Positions 1 to 9,349 of a stretch of DNA of 64,000 nt are shown piece after piece. Source of the stretch: Caenorhabditis remanei. Its lineage: Eukaryota > Nematoda > Chromadorea > Rhabditida > Rhabditidae. The DNA is taken from NCBI RefSeq assembly GCF_010183535.1, contig NC_071331.1, positions 19,530,001 to 19,594,000 of the forward strand. The letters run 5' to 3'. A program made the translations under genes and the position numbers. Positions within the stretch are counted from its first letter, which is position 1. The number at the start of each line of letters is the position of its first letter. The notes under the pieces were generated by a model that made no database searches, had not been told where the DNA came from, and was given only the letters and a program-made list of their open reading frames with translations.

Positions 1-732
1 ACATCATTAGTAACAGTACTGCCCTGGCTTTAGTAACTCAGATGGGGTTTCGGAAAATTGACTACATCATTTTAACTGAACGGTATTTGTATCCAGCAGA
101 TACTGAGTATCTATCTGCATTATTACAGAACATTTCCAGCTCTCATTATCAAGATCTCAACGAGCTAGTGACTCAAATCTCTCTAATATTGACAGCAGTG
201 CAGACTGTGCGTAGAGTCCAACCTCAAATTTCTTCCCAGAAACGTACAAGATATGTTTCTAAACTTTTGAAATCAACGAATGAGCATTTGGAGACATGGT
301 TTCTCAAAGAATTTACCCACTTACGCCGCTTTTAGAGCCCAGATTTAGCGCCTGAAAGAGAAAAAACGGAGAGAGACTTGAATCCAGGTTCCCAGCAGAC
401 CAGTAGTGCCAGGACTATATGGTTTTGATGTTTTCTTCTTGAATGTAACTTGTACAATCCTAAAATGCAATTCTAGAGTGCAACTTTGCTTTTATTCGAC
501 TCTTTTTGCTCAACTCCGGGGGTGGCCTTATACTTATGTTACGCTTGAAAGTGCGCATTTTTCACATTTTGCAACGTCGCCATCCTAGTTTTGGAGGTCA
601 TGTCACAAAAACATTTTCTTAAGGGTATTTTTGGATGAGGAATCCGAATCCGTTATTAGTTTTAACCAAAAATGTTCCGCTGAGCCAATAAACTCAATTT
701 CATGGGTGGCCTTATACTTGTGTTACGCACTG
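1..732. mobile_element. Right end of a Tc1/Tc3-like DNA transposon (truncated by window edge)
   Basis: The 25-bp string beginning GGGTGGCCTTATACTT occurs at 520-544 and again at 704-728. The second copy runs directly into GCACTG and then TA at 733-734. Read inward from the right, the end is CAGTGCGTAACACAAG, which resembles Tc1/Tc3 termini (CAGTGC next to a TA target). A second internal copy about 180 bp inward is also seen in Tc3, which has two transposase-binding sites per end. The left half lies outside the window, so the pairing of inverted repeats cannot be confirmed. Confidence 0.5.
3..335 (+). CDS. Carboxy-terminal part of an unidentified protein, open from the window edge
   Basis: The frame is open from base 3 to a stop at 333-335, giving about 110 residues. 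The first methionine in view is at base 42, but it is probably internal because the frame has no stop before it. The peptide is mostly helical in character, with many leucines and a basic stretch (QKRTRY) near residue 75 of the part after that methionine. I do not recognise a domain. It lies inside the end of a Tc-like element, so it may be the tail of that element's transposase, but the canonical end of a Tc1 transposase is not evident. It could also be a last exon of a host gene. A possible poly(A) signal (AATAAA) lies near 687. Confidence 0.3.
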   Translation: MISNSTALALVTQMGFRKIDYIILTERYLYPADTEYLSALLQNISSSHYQDLNELVTQISLILTAVQTVRRVQPQISSQKRTRYVSKLLKSTNEHLETWFLKEFTHLRRF

Positions 733-1892
733 TATGTATCATATCTTAATGATGTAATATCAAATGTTTCAAAACAACGTTTTCTTCAAATTTAAATTCT
801 GAAACAGTAGAATTTTGTGACAAACTTAAATTCCCCAGCAAATCTGCCAGTTACACTGAAAACTTTAGGTTTAAAAGTTTAATCTGAAACAGTGAATTTA
901 CACAGGAGAAACATTTTTAAATGAACTAACAGACACATATCAGCGAACTAATATTGATTATCCAACTAACATTTTTTGAAAGAAAAACATGAAACAGTAA
1001 CTTTTAATTTTATTCTAACTAAATGTAATGTATTTTTTAGCAACATTCCCGAAGAAGTAGTATGCTTAGGTTTGTTAGCTTTTATTGCAAGAACTGAATA
1101 TTTCAGGTTCGAAATTTTGAATATTTCCATTTGAAACAGTGAATTTTAGAGAAAAACTGATAGATAACACTTTTAAATTGTTCGCAGGTGTCTATTCATT
1201 TTTTTAAATCTATAAAAATGAAGAACTGTATTTTTAGTAAAATCGAAAATCTCATTAGTGAACTTTGAAACGGTATTTTTTGGCAGAATAAAGAGGATCT
1301 CAAATACAAGTTTTGAGGGTTTTTAAATTGCTATTGATATTGAAAGCATTGAAATTTATCGAATGGAAACAGAATAATAGTTGCTTTGTGAAACTGAAAG
1401 TTTTCAGAATAGTTTTCATATTCAAAACAAATATTATATCTTGCAGAAAGTAAAAATTGAACCAAATGAAGTTTTAAGAGTAGAACTTGAAACAGTAAGT
1501 TTTCAAAGAAATTGAGAGGAAAATTGTCGAAACAGGTGGCACTTATCGTAACATTCAGTCACTGTCCTAAATTTCAAAAAACTATTAAAATTTTGTCTTT
1601 GAAACAGTAGATTTTTTTATTAAAGCAACTCCTCACTAGGGCTTCCATCCGGGCGGGTCAAATTCGGGGACTAGGGCAATCTTGCTTATTAAATTTATTG
1701 AAAATGATAACAGGACCACTGATTAATTCAAATGATTCGTTTACCATTCCCTATTTCAATCTCTTTCTCAACTTTAAAAATTACTAATCGATTTCACTGT
1801 TTCAGGTTTTAATATTAACATCAACAGTTGTTTTCAAAATAATACAACACTCTTTTCACAATAAGGACTACGTTATGCATAATAGTAATATA
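733..1892. promoter_or_regulatory. 21U-RNA (piRNA) promoter block A
   Basis: AT-rich DNA without coding potential. Minus-strand Ruby cores (TGAAACAG) start at 800, 885, 990, 1132, 1488 and 1600. One plus-strand core (CTGTTTCA) starts at 1797, with a TAAT whose T is at 1843, 39 nt after the core. A degenerate copy (TGAAACGG) is near 1266. Six minus-strand units followed by a plus-strand unit make this a divergent boundary with block B, and the Helitron-like insert sits in between. Confidence 0.75.
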
Positions 1893-1995
1893 CCAGTCGG
1901 TTTACGTCGCCTAACGGCGACTAAACCTCCTTCTCTACACCACCCTTCTCAGTTTTACAGCGCCTGCGGCGTTACTTACTGAGCAGTTCGTTCCG
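1893..1995 (-). repeat. Inverted copy of Helitron-like 3' end (left)
   Basis: Nearly identical in reverse complement to 5547-5649. It contains the stem GTCGCC-TAAC-GGCGAC and a second stem in GCGCCTGCGGCG near 1960. The first part also matches the left ends of the elements at 52918 and 56786. Confidence 0.8.
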
Positions 1996-2082
1996 ATTAC
2001 TAATAATATATAAAACGCATGTGGAGTCTGTCCATCTGTCCCAATGTCCGCAAATTTCGAGAAACAAGAAAGAAAGGCGGCT

Positions 2083-2149
2083 GGGGCCAAAATCGAGCTT
2101 GCGCTCTTTGAGCACCGACCACCGCCTTGGACCACTCGGCCACGCTGAC
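2083..2149 (-). repeat. tRNA-Leu-like fragment (degenerate)
   Basis: On the minus strand the sequence starts GTCAGCGTGGCCGAGTGGTC and continues with CAAGGCGGTGG. This fits the 5' half of a nuclear tRNA-Leu/Ser, with an A box TGGCCGAGTGG. The 3' half has only a weak B-box-like stretch and does not fold into a full cloverleaf that I can draw. It is probably a tRNA-derived (SINE-like) relic rather than a working tRNA. Confidence 0.5.
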
Positions 2150-4399
2150 ACACAGGTAAAACGGGGAAGCCGAGAAATGGGGTGATCGGCAGCCCGGGGG
2201 AGACCTGCCAGGGAACAACTGGCAGTCCAAACCCCGGGCTGCCGGCAGCCTGCCTTTGGGCTGCTGGCGGTTCAAAATTTGGGCAGCACCTACCCCCTAT
2301 TATTGGTATTATACTTCGTTCTGAATACGATTTCTACCTAATTAGTCCTATATTTAGTTATCAATGTGTTTTAATGTAGTATTGTAATTCCTTCATCGTT
2401 CATTTTCCCATATTCTCCGGACTTGTGATTTTTTTTCCGATTTTCACTCAATCTTTTTCACATGAAAACAAGTTACGGCTGATAAACAGAGTTGATTTTA
2501 ACTAATTTTCATTTGAAACGAAAGCCTACCGTCTTACCTCATTTCCAACTGAAAAATATTAACTTCGTTTCAATAAGAACATAAGCGAAACAACCCCGTT
2601 TTCATTTTAAAGTGAGCGAAAACCGACTTCCGCCACAAGGCCCAAAAAATAAGAATTTTCAACCGATTTTCATTTCGGAGCAGTTCAAACTTACTTACTT
2701 ACCTTTTTATCCACCTGAAATCATATATTACACTGTTCCGAAATGAAAATCGAAAGGAAGCTCTATTTTGATTTTCGAAAAGCCGATTTTCGTTGCCAAA
2801 GTCCAAATTTTGCTTCGAAAATAGCTTCCGACAATTTTCAATAGATACATTTAACTTTTCTCTACATTTTGTAACTTGTTTTCAGTGAAAAAACTCGAGT
2901 TTAAGCGAAATACGCTTTGAAAATGGGAAAAAAGGCTGCCGGCGAATAAAATAAATGTGATGTGGATTTACGGTAAACAACACGCTCGGCCGGGATACCG
3001 GAGTGTCGTTGCGCTTTCCAGTAGAGGCTTCATGCATGGCTATGAGTCAATTAGTAATTAAAGAACAGATTTCAAACCGAATTTTTCACAGAAAACACCA
3101 AAAAATCAGAGAAAGAACAGATTGTTTCGAAAAAAAAACTTTTCTACAAGTGTCGGAAAACATAGAGTAGTTCCATTGTTCTAACACTTATCAAGATTTC
3201 AGAAGTGTAACTGGAAACGTTATGTTGATTCATGAGTCATTTAGCACTCTGGCCCAGACTTTCTAACATTGGGAATTTGGAAAAGCTAAAAAGAATTGAA
3301 AGTGACAGTGTATAATTTACCGTAACACCTCTAATGAGGTGTTCACAAAGAACTATGTTCAACGCGGTATATCTTTTTTCTCAAAGGAGATATCAAAAAG
3401 TTGCCAACAGAGAAAACATAGCTGAATACTTATAAAATATTTCTTCAGTTGAAAAAAATGTGATAGCTCATGAAGGAGTTGAGATATTGAGCTCCAAACT
3501 CTTCCTACTGGGAGCACCTATATTATAGGTATTACTGTATTTAATCTTGTTATCCTAATCTACATTCTATGAAAACGTTATCTTCTTATCTCTTTTCTTC
3601 ACTCTATCGGAAATCTGATTACAAGAACTTGTTAAAATCACTATAGACATACACCCTGAACCACCATTCGGCCGCCACTGGCCTGCCAACAAGCAACCAC
3701 TGACCAACCCGCGGTCCTTCAGCCGCCGTTCAGCCGCCAATCAGCCACTTTATCAAAATTATTAAATTTTTAGAAATAAAGGCTGTCATTAGACTAGAAA
3801 GGATTCTGAGGTATCGTACATAAATTTTTTTCCACAAAAGTTGCGGTTTTCTATAGAACTCTAACAATTTTTACTTTGGACCACTTTTGGACTGTTTGCG
3901 GTCTGCCGGCCACCAGTCGGCAACCCTTCAGCTGTTCGCGGTTTTTCGGCTGCCGACCGGCCATCCTTCGCCTGTTTGCGGTTCTCAAGCCGCCGACCAC
4001 CCCATTTCTCGGCATCCCTGTTTTACCTGTGCACATTTCTGAGAAGGTGAACAAGTAAATGAGGAGAGGCCAGCCGGATGAAGCGCCGAAGGCGCAGCAG
4101 CCAGGCTGGTTACTAATAATATTCAACAGATTCCGTCTGTGTATTTGTTTGTCGCCAGCCATAACTCCCTCCATATTGGGCCGATTTTTTTGAGACCTGG
4201 ATGTATAGATTGGAAATTCGACTCAGTTGATGCCCGAACTTTTCTTTTTTCAAAAAAATCAAATTTGACGTCTTCTGGAGACAATACTGATTTCAACGGT
4301 AAACAGCATTGAGAATAGGTGTGTCCCGACAGGGTGGTAGAAAGCTCAAAATATCAACCTAACACTACTGGCTCGGTGTTTCTTGAATGCACTCTCGTG

Positions 4400-4482
4400 A
4401 GGCGCCGGCCGCGCGTGTGTGGTGTAGTGGTCCACACAGATGACTCTTACGCGAGGGATGGCGAGTTCGTTCCCGTCAAATT
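4400..4482 (+). repeat. tRNA-like relic
   Basis: GGTGTAGTGGTCCACAC resembles a D arm. It is followed by an anticodon-arm-like CTCTTACGCGAG and a B-box-like GAGTTCGTTCCCG, then a T-rich stretch that could act as a Pol III terminator. The acceptor ends do not pair well, so this is a tRNA-derived sequence and not a convincing gene. Confidence 0.35.
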
Positions 4483-4779
4483 GGAATTTTTTTTGCTTTT
4501 TTGTTATGGGAAAGTAATTTATTGAGGAGCTTTTGGATTTGAATGGAGGGAAAAACAGTGACTATGATAAAAAATTTGTCAATAAGTTTGCTCCGCATCT
4601 TGCATTTGAGAGCAAATTGAGTGAAAATTTGGTCAAGAGCCCGAAAACTCCCGTTGGAAAACTACAGTAATCTTAAAATTAATATTTGATCATGAACGTC
4701 CCAGACCGATAGCATTCGGTATTTTCGGATTCGAAAGTTCGATTTGAGATTTGAATACCGCTCATCAGAGCTGTAAAAT

Positions 4780-5080
4780 TTTTGAAAAAGGAAGTCGGAA
4801 GAAGGAAAAAGGAGTTAAACATTTCAAAAGGGGAGCCGGAAGTAGGAAGAGGGAAGTAAATTTTTGAAAAAGGAAGACGGAAGAAGGAAGTCAGTCAAAA
4901 ATTCTAAAATGTTTGTAAACTTTTTTGAAAGTCGGAAGTGGCAAAACATTTTCAACGGAAGACTGAAGCGGAAGTCGGAAGTAAATTTTCTAAAAAGGGA
5001 AGTCGCAAGAAAGAAGAAGGAAGTGAAAAAAAAAGCCGGAAAGAAGAAAGAAGGTAGTCGGAAGTCGGAATTCCGCACAG
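4780..5080 (+). repeat. Purine-rich GGAAG minisatellite
   Basis: Degenerate repeats of GGAAGTCGGAAGAAGGAA-type units, nearly all purine on the plus strand over about 300 bp. Open frames on both strands here come from the low-complexity sequence. Confidence 0.7.
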
Positions 5081-5546
5081 CTCTGCCGCTCACATACATA
5101 ATGGGAATTAAAGGAACCGGGAGAGCATGTTTTCTGATAGCGAAGCCTAAAATAAATGGAAGACCACTACTCAAGAAGCTGATATGTGAATAAGAACCCG
5201 TCGTAGCTCGGTTGCCTACAAAAAATATGAATTCTTGGATGAGAATTTGATAAAGCACCGTCTTAGTTTACCATATTCCGAGAATTCCGGCCTTGCCGCC
5301 TATCAGTCAAAAAATATAAAATATATCGGCATGATCACTCGCCTATTGAGAAGGGAAGAAATAAAAGTTATCAAATTCACGTTCTTCTGTGAGATTGTTT
5401 TGAAATGAGGAAAACATAGGAAGAAAGTTCATATTGGTAAATTCAAAAACAGCTCATTCTAAATTCCATATTCTATCAGGATAGAAAAAGTCATTGAGAA
5501 AGTTTGTAGAGTTTAAGTCTGAAAAGGAGAGATTTTTGTGCTTTAT

Positions 5547-5649
5547 CGGAACGAACTGCTCAGTAAGTAGCGCCGCAGGCGCTGTAAAACTGAGAAGGGT
5601 GGTGTAGAGAAGGAGGTTTAGTCGCCGTTAGGCGACGTAAACCGACTGG
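5547..5649 (+). repeat. Helitron-like 3' end (right)
   Basis: The stem GTCGCCGTTAGGCGAC is followed by a short spacer and CTGG at 5646-5649, then host T. This matches the Helitron rule of a hairpin shortly before a CTRR end inserted 5' to T. Confidence 0.65.
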
Positions 5650-6660
5650 TATATAATATTTCTCAAACCACTTTTCTTCTGGTTAGGTTGATAAAGCTTT
5701 TTCAAAAGTAGATCTTTGGAAGCGTTGTGAAATGACGGAAACTATACTGTTTCAGCATGAATTGATTCAAAATATTCTGATAGCATTTTTGAATCCTAGG
5801 TAGAAAGTGCTATAAAACTGACATTTTTCAAGTGCTCGAAAAATATGTTGTTTAAGAAAACAATCAAGTTCCACTGTTTCAGTTTTAGACTATAAATATC
5901 AAAAATCTGATTTCATTTACACATCTTTAGCCAAGAATATAAAAAATTACATTATTTCAACTGATTTACTGTACATAATTGTGCCAAAGATACGGTTGCT
6001 TCACGAACAAATCAGCAGTTTCTACAGTGGTTTCCACAATATTTTGTCGATTTCAGAGAAATGTTTTCTTTTTTAACTGTTTCAAGGTATAGTATTGAAA
6101 CTGTTGTCTCGGAATTAGCTGATCCGCAGAATATACAGATTGGGTAGATTAGATTAATTAAAAATAATCACAAAAAACATTCGACACGATGTGCTGATTT
6201 GCTTCTTATAAATTCTTCATCTTAATGAGTCAATGTTTTTTTTTTTCAGTGATAGAACATATAAAATTTTAGTGAAAGCGTGGGTACAAACAGTTTTTAG
6301 TCCGAAAATTTCTACGGAAAAAAAAACTCTCGGAATCTCGGAAATTTTTTAAATACTGTTTCATAAAATCTTCAAACATTTTAATGTTTACATTAATTCA
6401 GTTGGCTCAATCTTGAATTAAAACTATTCTGATGTTTAAATTAAATAGTATATTTTTGCTGTTTCAATTATTGTCAATGTTTTGAAAATGATGCGAGGTC
6501 GGTGATCTTCACGTTTTCAAAATAATGGAAAATTCATTTTGAATTAAGGAAAAGTTATATAGTAATTAGCAAAAAGCGCACTAAAAATCAAATGTCACTG
6601 TTTCAAGTAAGGTAATTCTGTCATGAAGAACATTTCAACACATTGTGACGCGAATCCTAC
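5650..6660 (+). promoter_or_regulatory. 21U-RNA (piRNA) promoter block B
   Basis: Six plus-strand Ruby cores start at 5747, 5874, 6077, 6356, 6459 and 6598, with none on the minus strand. Four have a YRNT whose T lies 39-40 nt after the core (T at 6123, 6402, 6506 and 6644). The stretch from about 6440 to 6644 is an inverted, diverged copy of 21062-21245 and of about 56158-56347. Confidence 0.8.
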
Positions 6661-6664
6661 TTTT
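6644..6664 (+). ncRNA. Predicted 21U-RNA
   Basis: The core is at 6598-6605 and the CATT is at 6641-6644, with T 39 nt after the core. The promoter is paralogous to the minus-strand unit at 21108-21101. Small-RNA evidence is needed; the prediction rests on spacing only. Confidence 0.45.
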
Positions 6665-7347
6665 AGTCCTAACAAGGGAACCTTTTTCATATCAGGGTTG
6701 AGAATTGGATGAAACTTGGAAATTTTTGTCAGAAATTGCATCTCCCCGATTACAATTGTAATCAAAGTCACTAAACTTAATATTCAACTTAGTCTTAATT
6801 TTTCTTATTCATATCGTTGAGTTAATATCAAAAATGAGATATTTTTCACTTTTAAAGCAAAACAAATCAATTATTTTATTTTTTACGTATTTCGTTTGGA
6901 TACTACCACCCCAATGACCTCCAAATAAAAATAGAATTATCTTCAACTTTCTTACTTTTCTCTAAAGAGACATAATAAGGGTGACGTCACCAGGTACATC
7001 TGTGTATTTGTAATTTTCTGAAAAAAGACCTGTAATGCTTACCTGTGATTTATCATACCCCTGTTCATTATTCCCAGGTACGTGAGAACCTTATCTGTAA
7101 GGCTGTATACCGTAACCTTGTTTACCTATAATTAAAAAATTCTCTGAATACAAATTTTGTAACACCATACCCCCACCATACATCTGTACACCTACTTACC
7201 ATGTTTTTACAGTACACCTGTACACCTGTTTACCGTATACCTGTTAATCAGAAATTCCGTATTATCTTAAAATGGTGGAGGAAGTCAATGATGAAGAAAT
7301 TATCCCGTTTTTGGGAGTTTTAAATAAAATTTAGTTGATTCCTAGAT
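6661..7347. other. Non-coding stretch with ACCTGT-rich segment
   Basis: No gene, core motif or element ends are recognised. From about 7010 to 7260 the words ACCTGT, ATCTGT and TTACCGTA recur every 10-40 bp (for example TACACCTGTACACCTG near 7215). This suggests a decayed short tandem repeat. Confidence 0.4.
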
Positions 7348-7440
7348 CGGGAGGATTCAAACCCGCGTCTACTGAAGTAAACCTCAGCCCGGATAAGTAT
7401 AGACTATTACAGCGCCATGCTCGATCAGTCTAACCGGAAC
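7348..7440 (-). repeat. tRNA-like segment at outer edge of foldback left arm
   Basis: On the minus strand it has an A-box-like TGGCGCTGTAATAGTC and a good B box (GGTTTGAATCC), spaced as in a tRNA. The matching copy is on the plus strand at 19973-20057. The acceptor pairing is poor, so it is a tRNA-derived repeat. Confidence 0.45.
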
Positions 7441-7470
7441 CGACACAGATAAGAATGGTGGGGGAAGTTA

Positions 7471-8739
7471 TTAGGTTGATGCATAAGTTTCTTTCTTTTT
7501 TTGGGTAATTTTTGGTATGAAATTTCTAGAAGACTAATAGTTCACATAATAAGAAACATTGTTGGTTAGTACCTATAACTCATTGTGATTATACCTGTGA
7601 CTTGACGTCCACCATCCGTTTAATCTCAGCCGGAGGCACGTCAAAACACTTGAGTAACCCTTTTTTGCTACCACTTTTCGTCTCCATTTTTTTCCTAGAA
7701 AATGTTGACAAGAATGGGTGAGCTATTGAGAATTAAAACAAGCAAGAAAGGTCATTTATAAAAAACAAATAAACGCATTCCAACTAAGCAACGATAGTTC
7801 AGTGCGGGTCCCTGACGAAAGGTTAGGAACAGAAATTTAGGAGTGTGCGAGTATTTTTGATATTTCTTTGACTGTAGATAGGGAAATCGGTGGAAATGTT
7901 TATTATTAAGTAAAGTAGACATTGATGTTTCTAAATTTACTTTGTTTCCGATATTCACATCAATTGTCCTTTTTCGGAGTTAGGCCCAAGTCAGCATCAT
8001 CAAAATCACGTGATTTTTGAGTTTGATGAGGCCTACTGCTCCAATCTCTAAAGCAATCCACTAAATATTTTTCACATTTTCAGATCAATGTATGTACTAT
8101 TGACTACTCACAACAAAATAATTCTGACTTATTTGTGAGCGTTGAGAAGAGACCTAGAATCCACTCAGGTCTACTACACAAAATTTCTCGAAAGAGCAAA
8201 AATCATAAGAAATTTATCAGCCAAGTTTTATCACTTAATTTGATAGCTGTGTCATAAACTTTTTTATGGCATAATTTACTCATTTTCCCCTCTAACTTTT
8301 ACAAATAGTTTGGTACAAATGTTCTCTCAAATATTTTTGTGATCTGTTTGAACCCAGCTGAACCATGATTTCTCGTTGCTCTCAATAGTCTGATCTTAAC
8401 TTTTTTGTTTTCAACATTCCGACTGAAAATTAAAATGTGATAACAAGATCAAGTCTTGTTTTATAAATTGCAATTAATTTCTTATAAAGATCTTATTATT
8501 TTGATACCAATGCGACAAAAATCAAAAAACCTTCCAAAATAGGCATTTGGTTGGCGATCAAAAAAGCCATCGTTTTCACGAGCGGAGTGTCTAGGCACCA
8601 ACTTGAAACATTATATGTTAGCCACTAAAGAGGTCATAAAAATGCAAAAATGTTTGGGTTGAAAAACAACCTCATCGCTTAGAGACCGGGGACCAAAGTC
8701 ACACCTTCAAAAAAGAAAGAAACTTATGCATCAACCTAA
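7471..8739. mobile_element. Mariner-like element, decayed, TA target duplication
   Basis: The terminal inverted repeats start TTAGGTTGATGCATAAGTTT and continue CTTTCTTTTTT for about 30 bp on each side. TA flanks both ends (7469-7470, 8740-8741). The length, 1,269 bp, is that of full mariner elements. The paralogous empty site is intact at 19933-19934 in the opposite foldback arm, so the boundaries are exact. I could not find the transposase motifs on either strand, and no long frame survives, so it is either decayed or non-autonomous. Confidence 0.85.
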
Positions 8740-8779
8740 TAATTTCATAAAAAATACCCTGTTTTTTAAGAATTCCAAT

Positions 8780-9349
8780 TGTTCTGACTTATAGGAGTGG
8801 ACCCAAGTCAGACTAGTTTGGCGAGGTAAACAAGAAGAGGTTTAACAACTTTATTGCACAAGGATACAAATACTAACCGAGTTCATTCGAGAGAGGTATC
8901 TTCGGTTTCACGGGAGGAGCGTCTCCAAGTTCCATAGGGACGGCCTGGGCGGTCTTCTTCTCTTCTTTCGCAGACGACTCCTTCTTGACGGATGACGGCG
9001 GCAACGACATGTTGATGGCGGGGAGACTGGCAGTAAGCGGCTTCGCAGGAAGCTGGTTGAGAGTGATCTTCTGACTGATTTTCTTTCCTTATATGCACTG
9101 GAAGTAGGGCAGATCGTTATCTCCAGGGCACGTCGGGCGGTCACGATTGAAGGCCAAGGTCACGGGTATTTGATAGAATCGAGAGGAGTTGCTTTGCCAG
9201 GAAGGAAGGTTGAAAGGCCACGTGAATTAGTTAGTATATTGTTCATGTGAAGTTGTAGTCCGGTGGAGACCATTGTAAGTGTGTTTGTGCCGGAGTGGCT
9301 TTGGTAGACTGTGTTAGGTCGTGAATTGAGACCTATTAATTCCGCGACA
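8780..9349 (-). repeat. 3' LTR of the BEL element
   Basis: Runs TG...CA. On the minus strand it has TATAAG near 9091 and an AATAAA near 8846, placed as expected for U3/R and the poly(A) signal. The last pol frame runs about 14 bases into it. Seven Cs on the coding strand (9352-9358) lie where a polypurine tract would be expected. Confidence 0.95.

Larger units (their letters stand above)
1893..5649. mobile_element. Composite Helitron-like region with 103-bp inverted ends
   Basis: The left end starts CCAGTCGGTTTACGTCGCC and the right end is its reverse complement ending in CTGG. Both ends are flanked by TA. Inside there are Helitron-type signals. A 5'-type start, TTACTAATAATAT, appears at 1996 and again just after 4109. 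Two 3'-type ends consist of a GC hairpin, about ten bases, then CTGG (hairpin 4083-4095 with CTGG 4106-4109; hairpin GTCGCC/GGCGAC with CTGG 5646-5649). The simplest reading is two plus-strand Helitron-like elements head to tail (about 1996-4109 and 4110-5649), with an inverted copy of the second one's 3' end attached on the left. No Rep or helicase coding is seen. The region contains none of the piRNA cores. Confidence 0.6.

Noticed and set aside
2083..2149. Functional tRNA-Leu gene
   Set aside because: Only the 5' half is convincing; the T arm and 3' acceptor are missing.
4400..4482. Functional tRNA gene
   Set aside because: A- and B-box-like words are present, but the acceptor and anticodon stems do not pair properly.
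4824..5258. Long frames on both strands over the GGAAG tract
   Set aside because: They translate a low-complexity purine repeat; composition alone explains them.
7752..7958. 68-codon frame in the mariner-like element as transposase
   Set aside because: Too short, and none of the mariner motifs is visible in or around it.
8883..9144. Short frames inside the BEL LTRs
   Set aside because: They lie in regulatory LTR sequence, are very basic in one frame only, and are present twice simply because the LTR is.
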